16,123 bases of DNA. Origin: JALOOE01 sp964423545. Its GTDB lineage: Bacteria > Chloroflexota > Anaerolineae > CG2-30-64-16. The notes under the pieces were generated by a model. The model was not told the DNA's origin. It did no database searches and saw only the letters and a program-made list of their open reading frames with translations. The DNA is taken from contig CAYRFV010000115.1 in NCBI GenBank assembly GCA_964423545.1, positions 1 through 16,123 of the forward strand, written 5' to 3'. The number at the start of each line of letters is the position of its first letter. Position 1 is the stretch's first letter. Position numbers and translations under genes: made by a program. This document shows, one piece after another, positions 5,297 through 12,213 of this stretch.

Positions 5297-7630
5297 TTAC
5301 TCCAAAGTGAGCAGGTATGCTACGATATCCTCTATCTGATCCCGATTCAGTCGGGTCAGGTAGTCCGGCGGCATCTGCCCGGGACGATAGCCCTCCACGA
5401 CATACGCATCCGGCTCCAGGAGCGCCTGCCGGAGGTAGTCTTCAGCCGATAGGCCGGGCACGCGCGTCGGTGCGCGGGCACCGATGCCGGCCAGCGACGG
5501 CCCGACCAGCTTCACATCCGGTTGCAGCGAGTGGCAGATGCGGCAGCCGACGCCGGCGCCTCCGCGTGTTTCATTGAAAAGCCTCCGGCCTGCCGCCGGA
5601 TCGCCGCCGGCATGGGCATCACGAATCTGCAGTGGAAGCACCTGGCGCGGCACCAGTGAGACCCTCTGTTGGTAGAGCACGCTCGGCTGCGCGCTGAGCG
5701 CCGGATCGGCAAGGCTCAACCGCAGGGAGCGTTCGCCCGGGAGGACTGTGACCTGCGCATAGCTCCGCAGCTCCTCCTGTGGTCGGAGTAGATAGGTCCG
5801 ATCCAGCGCCGGAGATCCGTCCACCTCGAGCAGCAAGCGGACGGGTCGGCCATCGGTGTTTCCCATCGCCCCAGCCGGAGCCACGGGCTCCGCTTGACCC
5901 ACCAATCGTGCGCCGCTGCGATGGGCAAGAAACACCTCGATCCGGGCCCGATCATCAGCGAAGGCTGTGTAAGGCATGCGGCTCAGGGCCACCGTAACCG
6001 TCATCACCCCCACCAGCAGGGCGAAAGCTGGCAGCAAGCGCCGCCAGTTGCGCCTCGACACCACGAAATCATAGGCAGTGGCCTCGGTTTGATGGGTCGC
6101 GGACCCCAGGGCGCGGCGAAATTCGTCGGGCGGCAGCCAGTCGGAGTCGAGCGCTGCATCCACGAGCGCCCGGCTGGCTCGCGGCGGTCTCGTGCGATCG
6201 AGGCGCTGCTGCATGAACAGATTGCCTTCGCGGTTTGCGCAGTCTTCGGGCGGGCAGCCAATGAACTGCACCTCGGCCGCGCCCGCCGCCAGTGCGCGTG
6301 CCGCCAGATCAGGATGCGCCATCGCGATGCAGGTCACCGGGATGATCGCAACGGCGGGATGAGCGGGCATGGTGCAAGCACCGTGTGCGGCATGGCGCTC
6401 GCACGTGAAGACCACCTTGACCGGTTGCCCGTCGACGGCGCGATACCCGGCCGCCGCACGTGCTGCAACCGCCTCCCACAACGGCTCCGCGGGCCGGTCG
6501 CCGAGGGTCATTGCCAGGAAGGAGCAGCTTCCGATGCACACCCCGCACGAGACGCACAGCCGCGGCTCCACGACCGCAATGAGCTGGTGGCCGCTGTCAT
6601 CCTCCCGCGGGGCCATGACGATGGCCCTGTACGGACAATCCGCGGCGCAGAGGGTGCATCCGGTGCAGCGCTCGGCTGCGATGCGGACCGGCGCCAGCGG
6701 CTGGCGACGGAAGAGCCAGGGTGCGATGGCGGTCAGCGCCAGCAGCAGCGCGGCGCCGCCCCAGAATGGCAGCACGGGCCATCGGAGCGCAGCCGGTAAG
6801 AATGCCAGGAAGAACAGATCGAGATCGACGGCGCCCGCCAGCCGCAACGGGCTCGCCGGCGCCAGCATGCCAACCGGCGCCGCGATCGACGCCAGCCCAA
6901 CAACCGCCGCCACCAGTGCGATCCAGAAGCGAGGCGGCGCGAGCTTCGGGCGGTTCAGGCGCCGGATGTGAACGATAAAGAACGCTGCGACCGCAACGGA
7001 GAGGCCGACATGAACGATTAGGACGAACATGATCGGCGCCCATCCGGCTCCGGACTCGCTGCTGAGGAGGGTGTCGCGCAAGAGGCGCGCCCCGGGCCCC
7101 CACCCCTCGATGACCCGCACCAGGCCCTGAGTGAGAAGCTGCGCCCGCTCATCCACCACGAGCCAGTAGCCAGTCACACCGATGAGCCAGATTGTGACGG
7201 CAGAGACCACCCCTGTCACCCACGCCAACCAACGCGGGCCGCGAAAGCGATCCATGAAAAACGTGCGATACCCGTGAAGCAACGCGGCCAGCAGCGCCAG
7301 ATCCGCGGCGTAGCGATGGAGGGCGCGGATGATCCGGCCGATCGGACTGAGTTCCAACCGAGCGACCGCCTCGTATGAGGCCTCGAAGCCGAACTGAAAG
7401 AACATCGTCAGATAGACGCCTGTGGCCGCAACGAGGATGAGCAGGAAGACCGTGATCGTGCCGGTGTGATAGAGCGGATTGAGTTGGGGTTCGCGCACCA
7501 GGCGGTTGATCGGCCGCTCCAACGCCAGAGTCGCACGTTCCAGGCGGCTCAGAAAACGCTTGGCCGGGTCGCGTTGGCGCGCTGCCCAGTCGATGCTTGC
7601 GTCTCCTTGCGGATGCTCCTGCTCGTTCAT
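5297..7630 (-). CDS. Cytochrome b / 2[4Fe-4S] ferredoxin / MvhD-like / cytochrome c fusion protein
   Basis: A 777-residue multi-redox fusion. Residues ~50-225 are a cytochrome b core with four helices and both bis-His pairs at the canonical 14-residue spacing: H105/H119 and H207/H221. Helices near 235-257 and 287-305 follow; between them the ef-loop segment (about 266-283) has DLDLFFLAF where PEWY would lie. Two ferredoxin motifs come next: C322, C325, C328, C332 and C359, C362, C365, C369. An MvhD-type (hydrogenase iron-sulfur subunit) domain spans ~403-510 with C410, C418, C434, C459 and C464. A single helix (531-549) then leads to an exported segment and a cytochrome c with C696, C699, H700 and probable Met753. 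Six helices before the FeS part place it in the cytoplasm and the heme c outside. The start is uncertain: ATG 7630 (chosen) leaves a hairpin intergenic; TTG 7702 would give 801 residues. Neither has a clear ribosome site. Partner and electron donor are unknown. Confidence 0.93.
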   Translation of the reverse strand: MNEQEHPQGDASIDWAARQRDPAKRFLSRLERATLALERPINRLVREPQLNPLYHTGTITVFLLILVAATGVYLTMFFQFGFEASYEAVARLELSPIGRIIRALHRYAADLALLAALLHGYRTFFMDRFRGPRWLAWVTGVVSAVTIWLIGVTGYWLVVDERAQLLTQGLVRVIEGWGPGARLLRDTLLSSESGAGWAPIMFVLIVHVGLSVAVAAFFIVHIRRLNRPKLAPPRFWIALVAAVVGLASIAAPVGMLAPASPLRLAGAVDLDLFFLAFLPAALRWPVLPFWGGAALLLALTAIAPWLFRRQPLAPVRIAAERCTGCTLCAADCPYRAIVMAPREDDSGHQLIAVVEPRLCVSCGVCIGSCSFLAMTLGDRPAEPLWEAVAARAAAGYRAVDGQPVKVVFTCERHAAHGACTMPAHPAVAIIPVTCIAMAHPDLAARALAAGAAEVQFIGCPPEDCANREGNLFMQQRLDRTRPPRASRALVDAALDSDWLPPDEFRRALGSATHQTEATAYDFVVSRRNWRRLLPAFALLVGVMTVTVALSRMPYTAFADDRARIEVFLAHRSGARLVGQAEPVAPAGAMGNTDGRPVRLLLEVDGSPALDRTYLLRPQEELRSYAQVTVLPGERSLRLSLADPALSAQPSVLYQQRVSLVPRQVLPLQIRDAHAGGDPAAGRRLFNETRGGAGVGCRICHSLQPDVKLVGPSLAGIGARAPTRVPGLSAEDYLRQALLEPDAYVVEGYRPGQMPPDYLTRLNRDQIEDIVAYLLTLE

Positions 7631-7664
7631 AGGCGGGGATGCGAACTCAGGCCAGATCGGAATC

Positions 7665-7700
7665 GAGGCTGAGGAGGTCCCGGACCCTGACCTCAGCCTC
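7665..7700 (-). promoter_or_regulatory. Hairpin between subunit I and the cytochrome b fusion
   Basis: GAGGCTGAGG (7665-7674) and CCTCAGCCTC (7691-7700) are a perfect 10-bp inverted repeat; the loop holds a further GGTC/GACC pairing (7676-7679, 7683-7686). It begins 12 bp after the oxidase subunit I stop and is not followed by a T run in the transcript, so a processing, stabilising or attenuating element is more likely than a strong terminator. Its position supports ATG 7630 as the start of the downstream gene. Confidence 0.6.
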
Positions 7701-7712
7701 AAAGCGACACAG

Positions 7713-9428
7713 CTACCAGACCTTGAAGCCCGGCGAGGTCAGGCTCATGTTCGCAATCTGGCTGATGAGCTGCGGGCCATAGGAGAGAACGATTAAACCG
7801 ACGGTCGCAGCCAGCCACGGCGCCCAACGATCGAGCCAGGCAGGCGTGCTCTGTGGGTCTTGAAGCGACTCGGCGACGGGCACCGGCGGCGTCTCCGCCG
7901 CGGCGACCTTCTTGCCGGCAAGTGTGCCGATCATCACGACCACAAACAGATACATCGCCACGAAGAGAATCGCGCCGCCAATGCCGGTCTGAATCAAACG
8001 GCTGTTCCACTCCGGCGGCACATAGGGCGCCATGCCCAGCGGCGTGCGTCGCGGAGCGCCGAGCAATCCCACCGTGTGCATCGCGTTGGAGAAGATGATC
8101 ATGCCGATGAACCAGAGCCATGCCTGCGCGACCGCCAGCTTCGGCTTCCACAGCTTACGGCCGGTCAAATGCGGCACGAGCCAGTAGGAAATGCCCATGA
8201 AGGACAGTGTTACTGCGGTCGCAACGGTCAGGTGCAGGTGACCTGGAATCCAGGCCGTGTTGTGGATCACCAGGTTGACATTGTACGAGGCATTGATGAT
8301 GCCGCCGATGCCGCCGAACAGGAACAGGATGCCCGCCAAGAGCTGGGCGGTGACGGAGGGATCACCCCACGGGAGCGCCGGAATCCAGCCGAGCAGCCCC
8401 TTGCCGCCACGCTGCCGGCCGGCATACTCCAACGACGCGATCACCGTGAATGCCGTCATGAAGGACGGAAACGCCACGGAGTAGGTGAGAACGGCCTGGA
8501 TCCACTTCCAGATCGCAGGGATGCCGGGATCCGCATATTGGTGGTGGAAGCCGAGCGGCACTGAGAGCACCAGGAAAAGCCAGAACGACAGGCGGGCCAG
8601 CGAGTCGCTGAAGAGCTTGCCTCCGGCCTGCTTGGGCAACATGCCGTACCAGGAGACGTAGGCCGGCAACAGCCAGAAGTAGACCAGCGGGTGCCCTGTG
8701 AACCAGAAATAGGTGCGCGAGAGCTGAGGATCGGCGCCGGGGATCAGGTTCAACGACCAGGGCAGGAGCATCGTCAGGATTTCGACAGCCACGCCCAGGG
8801 TGGCGATCTGCCACATGACCATGGTGACGAGCGAGCCGAAGGCGATGAAGGGCGTGCGTACGCCGGGATTCTGCTTGCGCCAACGGTAGTAGGTGATGTA
8901 GAAGCCGTAGCCCTCCACCCAACTGCCGACGACGACCAGTGTGAGGCCCAGATAGAAGAACGCGCTCGCCTTCATCGGAGCGTAAAAGGTGTAGAGGACC
9001 GTGGCCTCGTTGAGCAGCGTCGGAATAGCCGCCAGGATCAGGCCGACGACCATGATGATGAAGCCGGCCCAGTTCAGCTTGGGAAGGCGCAATGGCCGCT
9101 TCAGGCCGTACGTCATCGTCAGAGTGAAGAAACCCGTGATGAAGAAGGTGGTGAACACCAGTGCGTTCAGCACCCCGTGCAGGGTCAATCCCTGATAATA
9201 GGATTTTAACAGCGGCGCGATGATCGGGTAGAGATCGACGCCAGCATACTCGAAGGTCTGAAGCGGGCCAAACAGGCTCCCGATCGATAGCGCAATGATA
9301 GCGACAAGCGCATGCAGGCCGATGAAGCGCTTGTCGGCGGCAGGGATGACATAGGGGATTTCCCTGGCCGGCGCCGACGCCTGGACGCCCGCGCGAGCGC
9401 CTGCCCTTGCAGTAGTAGTGGCTGCCAT
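7713..9428 (-). CDS. cbaA: ba3-type cytochrome c oxidase subunit I
   Basis: A 571-residue heme-copper oxidase subunit I of the B (ba3) class, which reduces O2 to water at a heme a3-CuB centre and pumps protons. All ligands are present: H84 (low-spin heme, LTLHGVLNAL), H246 with the cross-linked Tyr250 (TGHPLVYFWLLPAY), H295/H296 (GFHHQYADPG), and H397/H399 in GHLHLT for the high- and low-spin hemes. Roughly 13 membrane helices are visible. The YxxxH-type CuB motif with Tyr four residues after the His, and a short subunit II, match the Thermus ba3 class. ATG 9428 is preferred over the preceding TTG 9431 because AAGGAG lies 7-8 nt upstream; the subunit II stop overlaps this ribosome site. The gene order IIa-II-I is that of Thermus cbaDBA. 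Confidence 0.98.
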   Translation of the reverse strand: MAATTTARAGARAGVQASAPAREIPYVIPAADKRFIGLHALVAIIALSIGSLFGPLQTFEYAGVDLYPIIAPLLKSYYQGLTLHGVLNALVFTTFFITGFFTLTMTYGLKRPLRLPKLNWAGFIIMVVGLILAAIPTLLNEATVLYTFYAPMKASAFFYLGLTLVVVGSWVEGYGFYITYYRWRKQNPGVRTPFIAFGSLVTMVMWQIATLGVAVEILTMLLPWSLNLIPGADPQLSRTYFWFTGHPLVYFWLLPAYVSWYGMLPKQAGGKLFSDSLARLSFWLFLVLSVPLGFHHQYADPGIPAIWKWIQAVLTYSVAFPSFMTAFTVIASLEYAGRQRGGKGLLGWIPALPWGDPSVTAQLLAGILFLFGGIGGIINASYNVNLVIHNTAWIPGHLHLTVATAVTLSFMGISYWLVPHLTGRKLWKPKLAVAQAWLWFIGMIIFSNAMHTVGLLGAPRRTPLGMAPYVPPEWNSRLIQTGIGGAILFVAMYLFVVVMIGTLAGKKVAAAETPPVPVAESLQDPQSTPAWLDRWAPWLAATVGLIVLSYGPQLISQIANMSLTSPGFKVW

Positions 9429-9439
9429 CAACGATCTCC

Positions 9440-9934
9440 TTACTTCGGCGTGACGATGACCTTGCCGAACATCGCGGCGTGGCCCAGCCCGCAGTACTCG
9501 TGGCAGATGAAGTTGTACTCACCCGGCTTGTCGAGACTGGCGGTCAACTTCGACACCTGGCCTGGGACGATCTGCAGGTTGACATTGGTGCCGTCCAGAT
9601 GGAAGCCATGTTGGACGTCCTTGCTGGTGACATAGAAGGTGACGGTGGATCCGGCCGGCACGGTGATCTCGCGCGGGTTGAAGCTCCAGATCTGGGAGAG
9701 GATGTACGCCTCGTACTTGCCGGGCGCCAGCTCGCGCAATCCAGGGTTGGCGAACGGACCCTCCTTATCGACCGTCTGCGGATTGACACGCGCCACGGGT
9801 GACGGCACTGCGATGCCGCCAGCAAGGCTGGTGACTGTGATGGCAAGCATGAAGACTGCCAGCAGCAGGACGCTGGCAATGATCCACCTCCGCTCCAGCC
9901 GATTGATATGCATTGAAGGTTTTTCCGCGGTCAT
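9440..9934 (-). CDS. cbaB: ba3-type cytochrome c oxidase subunit II (CuA)
   Basis: A 164-residue short subunit II with one N-terminal membrane helix (about 17-38) and an exported cupredoxin domain carrying the binuclear CuA site that accepts electrons from cytochrome c. Every CuA ligand is visible: H109 in VQHGFHLDGTN, then C144, E146, C148, H152 and M155 in CHEYCGLGHAAMFG. The spacing of all six is identical to that of the Thermus ba3 subunit II (as I recall it, offset by five). The start ATG overlaps the stop of subunit IIa as ATGA, giving translational coupling, and the stop overlaps the ribosome site of subunit I. There is no fused cytochrome c domain, consistent with a separate donor such as the heme c proteins encoded downstream. 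Confidence 0.98.
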   Translation of the reverse strand: MTAEKPSMHINRLERRWIIASVLLLAVFMLAITVTSLAGGIAVPSPVARVNPQTVDKEGPFANPGLRELAPGKYEAYILSQIWSFNPREITVPAGSTVTFYVTSKDVQHGFHLDGTNVNLQIVPGQVSKLTASLDKPGEYNFICHEYCGLGHAAMFGKVIVTPK

Positions 9935-10095
9935 ATCGTCACCCCTCGCGACACCAGAATCAGATACACCGAAGCCCAGAGGATGATGAGCACGAGCATG
10001 AAGATGAGGAGAATGACGAAGGTGCCTCTCGGTTGAAACTCGTCGGCATCCTGCGAGCGCGGCAGGTTCTTCTCTCCGGACCCATTCTGTGCCAT
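9931..10095 (-). CDS. cbaD: Cytochrome c oxidase subunit IIa (single-helix, 54 aa)
   Basis: A 54-residue protein starting MAQNGSGEKNLPRS and reading through one strongly hydrophobic helix (FVILLIFMLVLIILWASVYL, about residues 26-45), ending VSRGVTI. Length, single helix and position immediately before subunit II match the subunit IIa of ba3 oxidases, which stands in for the missing first helix of subunit II. AAAGGAGG lies just upstream of the ATG at 10095, and the TGA overlaps the subunit II start as ATGA. It is small enough to be missed by automatic gene callers. Confidence 0.9.
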   Translation of the reverse strand: MAQNGSGEKNLPRSQDADEFQPRGTFVILLIFMLVLIILWASVYLILVSRGVTI

Positions 10096-10109
10096 ACCTT
10101 CCTCCTTTC

Positions 10110-10718
10110 CTAGTTCAGCAAGTGAGCCAAGTCGCTGGCAATGTCCTCGCCTGATGTGCCGTACGGGAAGATCAGGCGCAAGTACCCATTCTTGTCGATG
10201 ACGACCACGCTGGCTGTGTGGTCCACCAGGTAACCGGTCGCAGGTGTGCCTTCATGCTTCTGATAGTAGATGCCGAGGGGCGTGGCCGCAGCGGCGATCT
10301 GGTCAGGTGCACCGCTCAGCCCGACGAAGCGCGGATCGAAGTTCGCCAGGTACTGCGACAGCAGCGTCGGCGTGTCCCGCTCGGGATCGACGGTCACCAT
10401 CACCACCTGCACTTCGTCAGCCTTACGGCCCAGCGCCTTCAACCCCTGGGCAAGCTCCGCCAACGTGGTGGGACAGACATCCGGACAGAAAGTGTAGCCG
10501 AAGTAGAGCACCGTCACTTTGTTCCGGAAGTCGCTCAGACTCACAGGCTTGTCGCCCGGACCCACGAGCGTGAAGTCCGCGACAGGCTTGGTGGGCTCCA
10601 TCGCGAAGCCATGATAGCGATAGGGCAACAGCCGCGACAGGAGGAACCAGGCCAGGATCGCTGCAGCCAGCACACCGAGTGAGGCGAGAATGAGCACACG
10701 AACGCGTTTCACTTGCAA
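10110..10718 (-). CDS. SCO1/SenC-family copper chaperone
   Basis: A 202-residue SCO protein: an N-terminal membrane anchor (about 8-30) and an exported thioredoxin-fold domain that delivers copper to, or reduces, the CuA site of subunit II. The copper ligands are complete: C78 and C82 in FCPDVCP, and H167 in YLVDHTAS. Other family landmarks are DFTLVG, VTVLYFGYTFCPDVCP and VTVDPERDTP. TTG 10718 is used because GGAGG sits 5 nt upstream; GTG 10712 is possible. It lies 14 bp ahead of subunit IIa and 23 bp behind a second, degenerate SCO-like gene, so the oxidase carries two such proteins in tandem. Confidence 0.95.
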   Translation of the reverse strand: MQVKRVRVLILASLGVLAAAILAWFLLSRLLPYRYHGFAMEPTKPVADFTLVGPGDKPVSLSDFRNKVTVLYFGYTFCPDVCPTTLAELAQGLKALGRKADEVQVVMVTVDPERDTPTLLSQYLANFDPRFVGLSGAPDQIAAAATPLGIYYQKHEGTPATGYLVDHTASVVVIDKNGYLRLIFPYGTSGEDIASDLAHLLN

Positions 10719-10741
10719 GTCAGCCTCCGATCAGCCTCTGG

Positions 10742-11455
10742 CTAGTTTGCATAGCACATGAACAAGTGCGCCGCCTCATAGGCGAGCCGGCCGGCGCCCG
10801 CGCTGTTGCGCATCTCCTGCGCCAGCACGTCGAGCTGATGCAGAATCACCTGGGAATCCACGCTGCGCGCCTGAAGTCGATACTCACCGCGGATCATACC
10901 AAACGGATCCACCAGGACTGCGGCCGGCTCATACTCATAACCACCGCCGGGCTTCGGCGCATAGTACACCTCGAAGCCGCCCCCGATTGTCTGCTTGAGG
11001 CGAACCGGATCTCCGCTCGCCACACGCCAGCGAGCCGGGTCGGCCCCCACCGAGCGAGCATAGGCGCGCATCGACTCCGATGCGTCTCGCTGGGGATCGA
11101 AGAGTATCGTGACAAGCGCGACGGGGAGGCCGGCCGCATCGTATCGAGCGGCATGATCCTGCACCGCATTCATGATCGCAATGAGCGGCTCACAAGCGGT
11201 GTCACACCCGGTATAGCCAAACGTATAAAGGACAGTCTGGCCCCGCAGGTCCTCGCTGGTCAAGCGCTGCCCGGTCTGGTCGGTGAGGATGAAGGAAGGC
11301 GCAGGACGGAGGCGCGGCAGCACTTTCACCGGCTGGAGCGTGGCGAACGCCACGACGCCCAGCACCATCAGGGCGAAGATCACGGCCAGCAGCCGCGGCC
11401 AAAGCCGGGACATCTCTCTTGGCTTGCCGGGCTTCAAGACCTGCTCGGCTTCCAC
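10742..11455 (-). CDS. SCO-like thioredoxin-fold protein lacking the copper-ligand His
   Basis: A 237-residue membrane-anchored protein (helix about 20-40) with an SCO-like thioredoxin fold: PAPSFILTDQTGQRL, LRGQTVLYTFGYTGC and a C84-x3-C88 pair in GCDTACEP, followed by VTILFDPQRD. The equivalent of the third copper ligand is absent: where SCO has D-H-T before the conserved VVVID strand, this protein has YEYEPAAVLVD (173-183), and there is no nearby His. It may therefore act as a thiol-disulfide reductase for CuA Cys residues rather than as a copper carrier (inference). GTG 11455 has AGGAG 7 nt upstream. It is the first gene of the oxidase operon, behind the promoter at 11527-11555. The C-terminal ~35 residues (AGAGRLAYEAAHLFMCYAN end) are an extension not seen in the neighbour. 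Confidence 0.88.
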   Translation of the reverse strand: MEAEQVLKPGKPREMSRLWPRLLAVIFALMVLGVVAFATLQPVKVLPRLRPAPSFILTDQTGQRLTSEDLRGQTVLYTFGYTGCDTACEPLIAIMNAVQDHAARYDAAGLPVALVTILFDPQRDASESMRAYARSVGADPARWRVASGDPVRLKQTIGGGFEVYYAPKPGGGYEYEPAAVLVDPFGMIRGEYRLQARSVDSQVILHQLDVLAQEMRNSAGAGRLAYEAAHLFMCYAN

Positions 11456-11526
11456 GGGTTGGCTCCTGTCACTCTGTGCAAAAAAGGATCATCACCCAGC
11501 CCAATCAGTGGGACCTATCACATGGT

Positions 11527-11555
11527 ATTTTATATTACTGAGTACAAAATAGCAA
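11527..11555 (-). promoter_or_regulatory. Sigma70-like promoter of the oxidase operon
   Basis: On the minus strand TTGCTA (11555-11550), a 17-nt spacer and TAAAAT (11532-11527) form a good promoter in an unusually AT-rich patch about 70 bp before the GTG of the first SCO-like gene. No other comparable promoter was seen before the following six genes. Confidence 0.6.
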
Positions 11556-11579
11556 AAAACAGGACGACGCCTCACGGTC

Positions 11580-11998
11580 TCAACTCCCCGTGCTCTGGTA
11601 GCGGCGAACTCCGACACGCCAGATCAGCAGAGCAGCGATGAAGACCGCCATCGCCACGAACGGGGACAGGAACGGCATCCACCGCGGAAGTCTGAACGGG
11701 TCCGGTTGAGCGGCCGGGCGAGATCGGACGCGATGCGGCCTTTCATGATCGCTTCGGAAAGCTCGCGGTTGCCGAACGCCGACATCGCCATCAACAGTGA
11801 CTGGGAGAGCACCACGTAGGTCACCGCGTCTCGTACATCCGACCCGCCGACCGCCGCGCGATCTGGAAATAGCGCGAGATAGACGTAGACATAGACTGCG
11901 CCGAAAAAGGTATTGGTGATGATGCCGGCGAGATTGGCTGCGCGATAGGCTAGATGCTTCTGGAACGACTTCAGCGCCACCGCCAGGCAGATGCGCAT
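11580..11998 (-). pseudogene. ABC-2 type permease, internally deleted and frameshifted
   Basis: Two pieces of one ABC-2 (DUF990-like) permease lie in different frames. From ATG 11998 the N-terminus reads MRICLAVALKSFQKHLAYRAANLAG, with membrane helices and the family's SQSLLMAMSAFGNRELSEAIMKGRIASDLARPL, to about 11710. It then runs out of frame to a stop at 11624 (124 residues in all). The true C-terminus, FLSPFVAMAVFIAALLIWRVGVRRYQSTGS, is in another frame and ends at the TGA 11580. An intact member is about 260 residues, so some 120-130 residues from the middle are gone, and the deletion is not a multiple of three. No ATPase or partner permease gene is in the window. The promoter at 12023-12051 still points at the broken gene. 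Confidence 0.82.
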
Positions 11999-12022
11999 GA
12001 GGCTGCCACACTCCAGTGAACC

Positions 12023-12051
12023 ATTGTACCGCGGAAAGCGCTGGGCGTCCA
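12023..12051 (-). promoter_or_regulatory. Sigma70-like promoter of the ABC-2 pseudogene
   Basis: On the minus strand TGGACG (12051-12046), a 17-nt spacer and TACAAT (12028-12023) lie about 25 bp before the ATG at 11998. It diverges from the promoter at 12100-12105. Confidence 0.5.
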
Positions 12052-12074
12052 GCACACAACCGGGGGACCGGGGG

Positions 12075-12105
12075 TTGCGGTGTTCCGCTCCCCATGTGAT
12101 AGAAT
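12075..12105 (+). promoter_or_regulatory. Extended -10 promoter for the repeat-protein/MFS/hydrolase operon
   Basis: TGATAGAAT (12097-12105) is an extended -10 element (TGnTAnnnT). The nearest -35-like box, TTGCGG (12075-12080), is at a long 19-nt spacing, as is tolerated with an extended -10. The predicted transcript start leaves a leader of about 100 nt before the ATG at 12214. Confidence 0.45.
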
Positions 12106-12124
12106 GGCGCTGTTTGGCCAGGAG

Positions 12125-12178
12125 CGTTGGGCGGACCCGGCGGCCCAGCGTTGCGACAAGAGTGGCCGAACGGCCGCT
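12125..12178 (+). promoter_or_regulatory. Two hairpins in the 5' leader of the repeat protein
   Basis: CGTTGGGC (12125-12132) pairs with GCCCAGCG (12143-12150) with one G-U pair. AGTGGCC (12161-12167) pairs with GGCCGCT (12172-12178) around a 4-nt loop, again with one G-U. Both fall between the predicted promoter and the ribosome site GGAGAGGGAG (12201-12210). A regulatory role is inference. Confidence 0.3.
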
Positions 12179-12213
12179 TCAATGAATGCAACAACCACAG
12201 GGAGAGGGAGCTC

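Noticed and set aside
5894..6799. A 301-codon plus-strand open frame
   Set aside because: It is a shadow of the fusion protein's ferredoxin/MvhD region; no start context and no recognisable domains.
7631..7702. An N-terminal extension of the fusion protein from TTG 7702
   Set aside because: The 24 extra residues look non-coding, have no ribosome site, and would place a perfect hairpin inside the coding sequence; kept only as an alternative start.
10766..11641. A 291-codon plus-strand open frame
   Set aside because: It is antisense to the degenerate SCO-like gene and crosses the AT-rich promoter region of the oxidase operon.
12061..12075. CCGGGGGA/CCGGGGG near-direct repeat beside the divergent promoters
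   Set aside because: It is short and low-complexity, with no other copies noticed; not enough to call an operator.
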